Translations under genes and position numbers: made by a program
Part shown: one piece after another, positions 57,362-64,000 of the stretch
Numbering within the stretch: position 1 is the first letter of the stretch
Layout: the number at the start of each line of letters is the position of its first letter
Assembly (NCBI RefSeq): GCF_001038455.1
Contig: NZ_LDUY01000022.1
Span: 85,416 to 149,415 of the forward strand
Length of the DNA: 64,000 nucleotides
From: Fructobacillus sp. EFB-N1
GTDB lineage: Bacteria; Bacillota; Bacilli; Lactobacillales; Lactobacillaceae
Reading direction: 5' to 3'
The notes under the pieces: generated by a model
The model's input: the letters and a program-made list of their open reading frames with translations, nothing else
Told to the model about the DNA's origin: nothing
Database searches by the model: none

Positions 57362-59134
57362 CTATTCAAAGACCATTTGGTTAGTATACAGTTCGGCGTA
57401 GAAGCCATTTTCCTTGACCAATTCTTCGTGAGAACCACGTTCAATGACTTGGCCATCCTTCAAAACGACAATTTGATCAGCGGATAAAATCGTCTTCAGA
57501 CGGTGAGCAATCACAAAGGATGTGCGGTTGGCCATAACGTTATCCATGGCTTCTTGAATCTTTGCTTCAGTGACCGTATCGACGTTTGACGTTGCTTCAT
57601 CTAAGATTAGCAGATCAGGATCCGTCAAGATTGTTCGAGCAATTGAAAGAAGCTGCTTTTGCCCACTAGAGAAGAGGTCTTTTTCAGGGGAAATTTGTGT
57701 ATCGTATTGGTCTGGTAAGGACATGATAAAGTCGTGGATGCGTGCCTGTTTGGCAGCTTCTTGCACTTCTTCTAAGCTTGCATCCGGCCGACCATAGCGG
57801 ATATTATCCATGATTGACTTGGAAAAGACAACTGATTCCTGCAAAACAATCCCAACGCGGTCACGCAAGGAATAAAGGTCAAAGTCTTGTAGCTTTGTGC
57901 CATCATAGGTGATTTCACCACCCGACAGGTCATAGAACCGATTTAACAGGTTCATCACAGTCGTCTTACCTGAACCCGTTGGTCCCACCAAAGCAACCAT
58001 CTGCCCCTTCTTAACCGTAATGGAAACGTCCTTCAAAATTTGTCGGTCTGGATTATAGGCAAAATCAACATGCTTTAAGGCAATCTCGTTCTTGAGCGGA
58101 CCAGCAATCTTTGTCCCTGTATTGACCTCATCGTCTTCCTTTTCAACCTCCGTAATCCGGTTGGCACCCGTTACAGCTAGTTGTAAGGCGTTATAGATGG
58201 TCGTCAATGAGGTAATTGGTTGGAACAGTTGTTGTGAGTAGTTAACAAAGACAACAACTAAGGCCAACCCAGAGGCCTTATCCATGCCATTATGCAGCAC
58301 TAACCAAGAACCAAAGAAAATTACAATTGCTAAGTTGAGCAAGGAGAACCCCTGCATCAAGGGATTTAACAGGCCGGAATAGAACTGGCCCTTTTGGCTC
58401 GCTACTCGAAGCTGATTGTTAAATGGTTCGAACTTTTCAATCGAATCCGCTTGGCGTCCTTCCGTTAATAGAACTGTTTGTCCTGCTAGCTGTTCATTAA
58501 TATAACCGTTCATGTCAGCCGTTGCCGCCTGTTGGTGGTTAATTTGAACCTGAGCATATTTGGCAATCAGTAAGGCACCGATAATGGCAATCGGCGTTGC
58601 AGCCAATGTCACCCACGCCATCGTTGCTGATTTGGCAAACATCATCCAAATTACACCAGCAAAAAGCAGCGCTTGGGAGAAAATCTGGAAAACGGCGTTA
58701 TTCATGGCCGTAAAAATATTATCTAAATCAGAAGTAAAGAGTGATAAAACTTTTCCGTCCTGGTGGGTATCAAAGTAGCGCACTGGCATTTTTTGGAGCT
58801 TGCCAAACAAACCACGCCGCATCACTCCTACTGAATCGGACGAAATTTTTGCAGTCATAAGACCAGAAATTAGCAAGGCAAATTCGGTCAACACATAAAA
58901 AGCAATCATGGAAAAGACGGCCACATAAAAATCATGTAGGGATCCATGACCCCCAGGCGTTAGCGAGGCTACCAAGTAATGAGTCAAGGACGAAATAGCA
59001 TCCCCCAAATAAAGCGGTGCCTTAATTTGTGCATAGGTTGCCACTAAAATTAAGAGCAGCGAAATGAACAAGGCCCGCCAGTATTGCTTTAAGTTTTTAA
59101 CAAAGTAGGCAAGTGCCGTTTTAATTTCAGCCAT
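57362..59134 (-). CDS. ABC exporter subunit with canonical Walker B (LmrD-like half)
   Basis: A 590-residue half transporter: six membrane helices (about 20-310) then an ATPase domain. Walker A is GPTGSGKTTVMN, Walker B LLILDEATSNVD with the catalytic Glu, and H-loop FVIAHRL. The signature reads LFSSGQKQ, a variant. Start ATG 59134 follows AAAGGAGG and overlaps its partner gene by eight bases. Together they look like a heterodimeric multidrug exporter of the LmrCD/BmrCD type; the substrate is unknown. Confidence 0.88.
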   Translation of the reverse strand: MAEIKTALAYFVKNLKQYWRALFISLLLILVATYAQIKAPLYLGDAISSLTHYLVASLTPGGHGSLHDFYVAVFSMIAFYVLTEFALLISGLMTAKISSDSVGVMRRGLFGKLQKMPVRYFDTHQDGKVLSLFTSDLDNIFTAMNNAVFQIFSQALLFAGVIWMMFAKSATMAWVTLAATPIAIIGALLIAKYAQVQINHQQAATADMNGYINEQLAGQTVLLTEGRQADSIEKFEPFNNQLRVASQKGQFYSGLLNPLMQGFSLLNLAIVIFFGSWLVLHNGMDKASGLALVVVFVNYSQQLFQPITSLTTIYNALQLAVTGANRITEVEKEDDEVNTGTKIAGPLKNEIALKHVDFAYNPDRQILKDVSITVKKGQMVALVGPTGSGKTTVMNLLNRFYDLSGGEITYDGTKLQDFDLYSLRDRVGIVLQESVVFSKSIMDNIRYGRPDASLEEVQEAAKQARIHDFIMSLPDQYDTQISPEKDLFSSGQKQLLSIARTILTDPDLLILDEATSNVDTVTEAKIQEAMDNVMANRTSFVIAHRLKTILSADQIVVLKDGQVIERGSHEELVKENGFYAELYTNQMVFE

Positions 59135-60860
59135 GGTTGTCCTCCTTTGCTTTTTGACTTTGGTAAATATCTTGGTAGATTTCAGACTGGTCAAGGAGCT
59201 CTTGGTGGGTTCCAACCCCAACAATCTGCCCCTGATTCATGACTAAAATCTGATCGGCATGGATAATTGAGGCAATCTTTTCGGCAATAATCACCTTGGT
59301 GGTTGTTGCAAAGTCCTTAGCTAGTGCCTCTTGAACCAACTTTTCGGACCGGGCATCCAAGGCGGAAGTTGAATCATCCAAGATTAGCAGACTCGGATTT
59401 TTAACCAGGGCTCTGGCCAGCGATAACCGCTGCTTTTGCCCACCGGAAAGGTTGGAAGAGCGTTCCGAAACTTCTTGACCAAAGCGGTCAGGATATTGGT
59501 TGATAAATTCACTGGCTTGGGCCTGATCGGCCGCTTTTTCTAAATCAGCCAAACTGGCATCTGGCCGGCCCATCTTTAAGTTGTCTTCAATCGTGCCGGA
59601 AAACAAGACTGGCTTTTGCAAGACAATTGACAGGTTTTGGTGTAGCGTTTCCTGGTCGATGGTTTGTAAGTCTTGACCATCGATGTCAATCTGACCCGCA
59701 CTTGGCTGATACAAGCGTGCCAACAACAGTGCCAAAGTTGACTTTCCGGACCCCGTCGACCCAACGATTCCAAGTGTTTGGCCAGCAGGCAGATTAAAGG
59801 AAATATCGCGCAAAACCTGCTTGTCATCATTTGGATAGGCAAAAGAAAGGTCACGAACGTTAATGTTCCCATTTAAACGCTTAACTGTTCCATTTTCAGC
59901 ATTTTCATGAATATTAATGGTGCTTGGCTCGGCCATCACCGCCCCAATTCGCTTCAAAGAAACCAAACCACGGGAGGCCATGTTCGAAACCATCCCCATC
60001 ATCAACAATGAGAACAAAATCTGATTTAAATAGGTGATAAAAGGCGTAATCTTTGCCAATTCATCGGGGTTCTTCAAAATCGTTTGCGAAACCAAAAGTA
60101 AAGCAGCAGCAATCGCGATATAAGAAATCAGCATATAAACCGGCGTCATTAATGAAAAGATATAAGCAATCTTTTGGTTTAAATCCGTCAATTCCTTAGT
60201 ACTGGCTGCAAAGTTATCTTCTTCTTGCTTTTCTTGGTTAAAGGATTTCACTACACGGACAGCTGAAAGGCTTTCCTGAGTAATGGTATTGTTCTTGTCC
60301 AAGATATGTTGGAACTTGCCAAACAAACCACCCATTTTTCCAAAAATGCGTCCCGTTGTCAGCATGATTAAGATAATCATCAAAACAATGACCCACCATA
60401 AACCAGGCATGGTCCAGATGGCTAATACCAAACCACCGGCAAACAGGATTGGCACGCGTAAAATAATTTGCATCAACTGCATGGCAAAGCGTTGAACCTG
60501 GTTAATATCATTGGTTAACCGAATCACCAAGTTAGCAGATGAAAACTTTTGAATCTGCGTCAAAGAAAACGACTGAATTTTTTCGTATTCAGCGCGTCGT
60601 AAATCAGCCGCAACACTTTGAGAAACTCGGGAAGCAAAAAAGGTTCCGGAAACCCCGGCAACCATGCCAACAATTGCCAAAGCCAACAACCAGACCCCAT
60701 TATGGAGGACAGCCTGCGAATTATCAGCAATGATGGCCGATAACATCCGCTTTAAAAACTGCGGCTGCAATAATGTTGCCGTTGCCATTGTCACGACTGC
60801 TAAAACAGCGCAGGCGATTTGCTTCCAGTAAGGCTTGGCATAATGTAATAGTAAATGCAT
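59127..60860 (-). CDS. ABC exporter subunit with degenerate catalytic site (LmrC-like half)
   Basis: A 577-residue half transporter with six helices and an ATPase domain. Walker A is GSTGSGKSTLAL, the signature NLSGGQKQRL is canonical, but Walker B reads LLILDDSTSALD (Asp in place of the catalytic Glu) and the H-loop reads IIAEKIAS (Glu in place of His). One ATP site of the dimer is therefore degenerate, as in heterodimeric exporters. ATG 60860 follows GAGGAAG. Confidence 0.88.
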   Translation of the reverse strand: MHLLLHYAKPYWKQIACAVLAVVTMATATLLQPQFLKRMLSAIIADNSQAVLHNGVWLLALAIVGMVAGVSGTFFASRVSQSVAADLRRAEYEKIQSFSLTQIQKFSSANLVIRLTNDINQVQRFAMQLMQIILRVPILFAGGLVLAIWTMPGLWWVIVLMIILIMLTTGRIFGKMGGLFGKFQHILDKNNTITQESLSAVRVVKSFNQEKQEEDNFAASTKELTDLNQKIAYIFSLMTPVYMLISYIAIAAALLLVSQTILKNPDELAKITPFITYLNQILFSLLMMGMVSNMASRGLVSLKRIGAVMAEPSTINIHENAENGTVKRLNGNINVRDLSFAYPNDDKQVLRDISFNLPAGQTLGIVGSTGSGKSTLALLLARLYQPSAGQIDIDGQDLQTIDQETLHQNLSIVLQKPVLFSGTIEDNLKMGRPDASLADLEKAADQAQASEFINQYPDRFGQEVSERSSNLSGGQKQRLSLARALVKNPSLLILDDSTSALDARSEKLVQEALAKDFATTTKVIIAEKIASIIHADQILVMNQGQIVGVGTHQELLDQSEIYQDIYQSQKAKEDNHG

Positions 60861-60926
60861 CAATTCTTCCTCATCATGTTTCTGGGGCAAATCAGTATTC
60901 CTTGGAATTTTTGTCCCTCTTTACTG

Positions 60927-60961
60927 GTAAAAAGACCCTCCCGAATTGTTTGGGAGGGTCT
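60927..60961 (-). terminator. Terminator of yajC
   Basis: Minus strand AGACCCTCCC and GGGAGGGTCT around a 9-base loop, followed by TTTT. Confidence 0.8.
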
Positions 60962-61002
60962 AAGACGACTGTTTGTTTGCGTCAAACAAAACAAGTCATG
61001 TC

Positions 61003-61350
61003 TTAATCTTTGGCTTCGTCCTTAGCTTCTTCAGCAGTGGTATCGTCAGCCTTCGCTGCTTCTTCAGCAGACTTTACTTCTTCAGTCTTAGCTTCTTCTT
61101 CAGGCTTAACAGTCCGGATAGCAGTTGCTTCAAAAGTCAAAATAACGCCTTCGGCGTCCAAATCAACAGTCTTTGCTTCTTCGTTGACAGCATCAACAAC
61201 AGCATGCAAGCCACCAATGGTGATAACCTTAGCACCTGGCTTCATGTTGCTACGCATTTCTTGTTGGCGTTGTTGCTGTTTCTTGCTTGTCCGTGACATC
61301 CACCAGAGCATGACAACGATAATTAATAGAGGGAAAATGAAACTTTGCAT
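61003..61350 (-). CDS. yajC: Preprotein translocase subunit YajC
   Basis: A 115-residue YajC. One N-terminal membrane helix (FPLLIIVVMLWWM) is followed by a QQQRQQEMRSNMKPGAKVITIGG region and the usual fold to about residue 82. An unusually long Ala/Glu/Asp/Lys-rich tail, disordered, fills the last 35 residues. YajC associates with SecDF. It lies 47 bases after tgt, the usual order in Firmicutes. Confidence 0.94.
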   Translation of the reverse strand: MQSFIFPLLIIVVMLWWMSRTSKKQQQRQQEMRSNMKPGAKVITIGGLHAVVDAVNEEAKTVDLDAEGVILTFEATAIRTVKPEEEAKTEEVKSAEEAAKADDTTAEEAKDEAKD

Positions 61351-61397
61351 AAGAACTTCCTTTAATTTATTTTTGTTTAAACTATTGTAACAAATTT

Positions 61398-62615
61398 TTA
61401 AAACAAACGCGCGTTGGCTTTGTTATAACCATAATCTTCTAAGACCTGCTCGCGGAATTCCAAAAGTCGGTCTTCTTCAATGGCAGTCCGCATCTCTTCC
61501 ATTAAGTTCAACAAGTAGCGCAGGTTGTGCTCAGAGGCAATCTGAGCGCCTAGCAACTCATTCGCATTAAAGAGATGGTGCAAGTAAGACCTGGAAAGGT
61601 TTTGATAGGGACTATAAGATGGCAAATCATATTGCGCTAGGTTGCCAAACTGATTTGTTCGAATTGGATTCTTTGAATAGTATTCCAAATCAGAATCGAT
61701 GGGTGAAAAGTCATTCTTGTACTTTGAATTCTTGATCACCACCCGACCACGCTTGGTCATCAGTGTTCCCTTACGACCAACTCGCGTTGGCAAGACACAG
61801 TCAAACATGTCCACCCCGCGAATCACAGAGTCAATCAAGGAATCAGGAGCGGCCACGCCCATCAAATATCGGGGCTTGTCCTCGGGTAAGATTGGCATAG
61901 TAAAGTCCAAAACCCGGTTCATTTCCTTCTTTGATTCACCAACAGATAAACCACCAACGGCATAGCCTGGCAAATCCATCTTGACTAATTCCTTAGCGGA
62001 TTCAGTCCGCAAATCGCGGAAACCTGCTCCCTGGACAATTCCAAACAAAGCCTGAGTATCGGTCTTCTTGTGATACTGTTGTGCCCGGTCCGCCCAGCGC
62101 AATGATCGCTGCATCGAATCGCGGATATACTCATAGGTTTCAAAATAGGGAATGGCTTCATCCAGCTGCATCATGACATCAGAACCCAAATTATTCTGAA
62201 TGCGCATGGCCACTTCTGGCGACAAAAACATCTTGTCGCCGTTCACGTGGTTGCGAAAGGTTGCTCCCTCTTCACTCAATTTTCGTGAATCGGACAACGA
62301 GAAGACCTGAAAGCCACCAGAATCCGTCAAGATGGCCTGATCCCAGTCCATATACTTGTGTAAACCACCGGCCTCGGCAATTAACTCATCGCCGGGTCGA
62401 ACCCACAAGTGGTAGGTATTGGCCAAGATAAACTGTGAGCCAATTTCCTTCAGTGTTCGATTGTTGACGCCCTTAACGGCACCCTGAGTCCCAACCGGCA
62501 TAAACATTGGGGTTTCAAAGGTTCCATGAGGAGTATGTAACCGGCCACGACGTGCACCGGTATGTTTTTCAGTATGAAGGTGTTCGTACCAAACGGCACC
62601 CTTTTGCTGTGTCAT
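61398..62615 (-). CDS. tgt: tRNA-guanine transglycosylase, without the zinc-binding cysteines
   Basis: A 405-residue Tgt. It swaps guanine-34 for preQ1 in GUN-anticodon tRNAs on the queuosine route. Nucleophile Asp is in [12 protein letters not shown] (about 264), the general base region is [13 protein letters not shown] (about 93), and FGIVQGAG is present. The usual zinc site CxCYxCxNYxRAYxRHL near residue 305 reads [16 protein letters not shown] and on to [12 protein letters not shown]: the three cysteines are gone and about 22 residues are inserted. The later His ([12 protein letters not shown]) remains. The usual DECPP motif reads DEAIP. It may be a diverged but folded enzyme. Confidence 0.9.
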   Translation of the reverse strand: MTQQKGAVWYEHLHTEKHTGARRGRLHTPHGTFETPMFMPVGTQGAVKGVNNRTLKEIGSQFILANTYHLWVRPGDELIAEAGGLHKYMDWDQAILTDSGGFQVFSLSDSRKLSEEGATFRNHVNGDKMFLSPEVAMRIQNNLGSDVMMQLDEAIPYFETYEYIRDSMQRSLRWADRAQQYHKKTDTQALFGIVQGAGFRDLRTESAKELVKMDLPGYAVGGLSVGESKKEMNRVLDFTMPILPEDKPRYLMGVAAPDSLIDSVIRGVDMFDCVLPTRVGRKGTLMTKRGRVVIKNSKYKNDFSPIDSDLEYYSKNPIRTNQFGNLAQYDLPSYSPYQNLSRSYLHHLFNANELLGAQIASEHNLRYLLNLMEEMRTAIEEDRLLEFREQVLEDYGYNKANARLF

Positions 62616-62785
62616 ATTTCACCTGCTTCAAAAAATTTTCACTATGCCCATTATAACACGGTCCATCTTGGAAACGACTGACAAGCAAAATAGTCTGAAA
62701 AAGCGGCCCGCAAAACATCATAATTGAGTGTTATGATACTATTGTGAAATTGACTTAAAGCTAAAATAAGAAAGTTGGTTATCGA

Positions 62786-63304
62786 ATGGAACAAAATTAT
62801 ATCGCTCGGATGCGAGCAAAGGTTGGTCACGAAGGCATGATTTTCCCTTCTGCCTGGGGGGTTCTTTGGAATGAGACCCACGATGCCATCCTGCTAGAAA
62901 AGCGTGGCGATTCAGAGAAGGGTTATGGTTTCCCCGGTGGTTTCTTGGAATACGGCGAGTCACCAATGCAGGCCGTTGTCCGTGAATTTAAAGAAGAAAC
63001 CAACCTCGATGTCGAAGTGGTTCGCCTTTTAGGCGTTGCCAGCCACGTCACAGATAAAAATTCCTGGGGCGATGCCCAAGAGACCTTGTCAATGGGCTTT
63101 GAGGTTCGCTTGGTTCCTGGTGCTAGCGCATCCGATTTGGTTGTCGATGGTGACGAAACCTTGGCCGCCAACTTTATTCCGGTTAACCCAAGACCAGAAA
63201 TGTTTGTTCCCGCTGCGGCGGAAACACTCGAACGTGTTTTGACTGAAAATGAGGCAAGCGACCAACCTTGGTTACGTGAATCTGTTTCAAACAAAAAGGC
63301 CTGA
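62786..63304 (+). CDS. Nudix hydrolase
   Basis: A 172-residue Nudix protein. The Nudix box GGFLEYGESPMQAVVREFKEET (about 52-73) is complete except that the final Gly is Asn. The Glu pair binds magnesium. It cleaves nucleoside diphosphates linked to another group, but the substrate is not fixed; the family includes NADH, ADP-ribose and dinucleotide hydrolases. Ribosome binding is weak (AAGAAAG). It is divergent from tgt. Confidence 0.88.
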   Translation: MEQNYIARMRAKVGHEGMIFPSAWGVLWNETHDAILLEKRGDSEKGYGFPGGFLEYGESPMQAVVREFKEETNLDVEVVRLLGVASHVTDKNSWGDAQETLSMGFEVRLVPGASASDLVVDGDETLAANFIPVNPRPEMFVPAAAETLERVLTENEASDQPWLRESVSNKKA

Positions 63305-63316
63305 GGCCTTTTTTAT
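63293..63316 (+). terminator. Terminator of the Nudix gene with the stop codon in its loop
   Basis: AAAAAGGCC (63293-63301), TGA (the stop codon, 63302-63304) and GGCCTTTTTT. The last codons form the 5' arm of the hairpin and the stop codon is the loop. Confidence 0.75.
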
Positions 63317-63473
63317 TTTACCCTTTCGACAAAAATTGTTTATTCATTCCCTAAACTGCAAATGAATCAAAACCTGAGCAAATCATCCCCCGGCGCGCTT
63401 GATTCCCGGGTCAACCTTAATACCATCATTCTCAAATATTTAAAAGTATTCTTTGATTTGGCAGATTACAAGT

Positions 63474-64000
63474 TTAATTCGAACAACTCCGAAAAACTTC
63501 TAGTGGCGTCTGGTAGTTATGTAACTTCATGGGTCGATTGTTGATCAACTCAATTGCCTCATAAAGTCGCTGCTCATCAACATCTCGAAAGTTAGACTTC
63601 TTCGGAAAGAAGTATCGTAATTTACGGTTGAATAGTTCATTACTGGCTCGTTCCCATGGGGAGTACGCATGGCAGAAATATACCGATATCTTGTACGTAT
63701 CTCTTAACTCACGATATCCTGAGAACTCTTTTCCATGATCAACAGTGATACTTTTTACAGTGCTGCCAAACGAGTTCATGAAACGTTGAAAGGCAGTTGC
63801 CATGGCCTCCTTAGTTCGATTGTGTACCTTGATTGCCCAATAGACACGACTTTGGCGCTCTAAAAAGGTAACCACACATGTTCGATCTTGACCTCGACTA
63901 GAGAGAACAGTATCAACTTCCCAGTGCCCAAATTCTTTCCGTTCATTCACTTTTTCAGGACGTTTTTCAATGGTTTGTTCTACTTTGAAAGTTCCACGTG
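63474..64000 (-). mobile_element. IS30-family transposase, C-terminal part (cut by window edge)
   Basis: The frame continues beyond the right edge; 175 codons plus a partial one are seen. It reads VEQTIEKRPEKVNERKEFG, then WEVDTVLS (first catalytic Asp), VDHGKEFSGY (second Asp) and SPWERASNELFNRKL with the catalytic Glu, the DDE core of IS30 elements. The stop is at 63474. The sequence just outside (63455-63480, TTGGCAGATTACAAGTTT) probably holds the end repeat, but the other end is not in view. The N-terminal helix-turn-helix part lies outside the window. Confidence 0.9.

Noticed and set aside
63362..63544. Plus-strand frame of 60 codons near the IS30 end
   Set aside because: It runs into the antisense of the transposase and across the likely IS end; no start signal or similarity.

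Overview
The window is a gene-dense chromosomal segment of a low-to-mid GC Gram-positive bacterium of the order Lactobacillales. The gene set fits a Leuconostocaceae-type lactic acid bacterium (Weissella/Leuconostoc/Fructobacillus group). It has a SUF rather than ISC cluster, the anaerobic ribonucleotide reductase NrdDG, NADH oxidase, acetate kinase, RNA polymerase delta subunit, LtaS-type lipoteichoic acid synthesis, a comG operon and a T-box leader. The genus call is inference from gene content and protein style, not from a search.

Layout, left to right. uvrC starts at the left edge on the minus strand, apparently without a leader. pyrG follows, behind a recognisable CTP-sensing attenuator. 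Next come a T-box-controlled amino acid permease and a NixA-type nickel/cobalt permease. A gene-poor 630-base stretch carries what looks like a decayed thioredoxin-fold gene. The sufCDSUB-sufT operon (5.5-11 kb) and nrdD-nrdG (11.2-14 kb) read leftward. The NAD salvage pair pncB-nadE reads rightward. After a tRNA-Lys come rpoE (delta), a DUF1934 gene, an HD phosphohydrolase, pepN, a CPA1 Na+/H+ antiporter, a DUF1054 gene, yihY and an NADH oxidase.

An iron-homeostasis block (27.3-29.4 kb) holds two tandem VIT/CCC1 transporters divergent from a Fur/PerR-family regulator, with matching operator-like motifs at both promoters. Cell-envelope genes follow: a PBP2b-type transpeptidase, a YfhO-family membrane protein, greA, a CcpA-site-bearing GRP sugar transporter, and an unusual MltG-like protein fused to a GH73 glucosaminidase. 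ackA, ytxK-type methyltransferase and comGA-GG (37.4-43.6 kb) lie in the conserved Firmicute order. folD, comEB (dCMP deaminase) and thyA form a one-carbon/dTMP group. uvrB-uvrA follows a LexA box. A glycolipid/LTA operon (two GT4 glycosyltransferases, a flippase-like protein, a YkuJ-family protein, ltaS), a heterodimeric ABC exporter, yajC, tgt and a Nudix hydrolase come next. The right edge holds a truncated IS30-family transposase, the only clear mobile element.

The most interesting points are these. A LexA box has the same geometry in front of uvrB and of the anaerobic ribonucleotide reductase. The ltaS terminator hairpin contains the uvrB LexA operator. The Tgt lacks the whole zinc-binding cysteine cluster and has an insertion there. 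An MltG-like domain has probably lost its catalytic glutamate and is fused to GH73. The ComGC prepilin has a leader of about 89 residues. A Fur-family regulator contains no cysteine at all. No CRISPR array, prophage, defence island or rRNA operon was seen. Most of the window is ordinary core genome.
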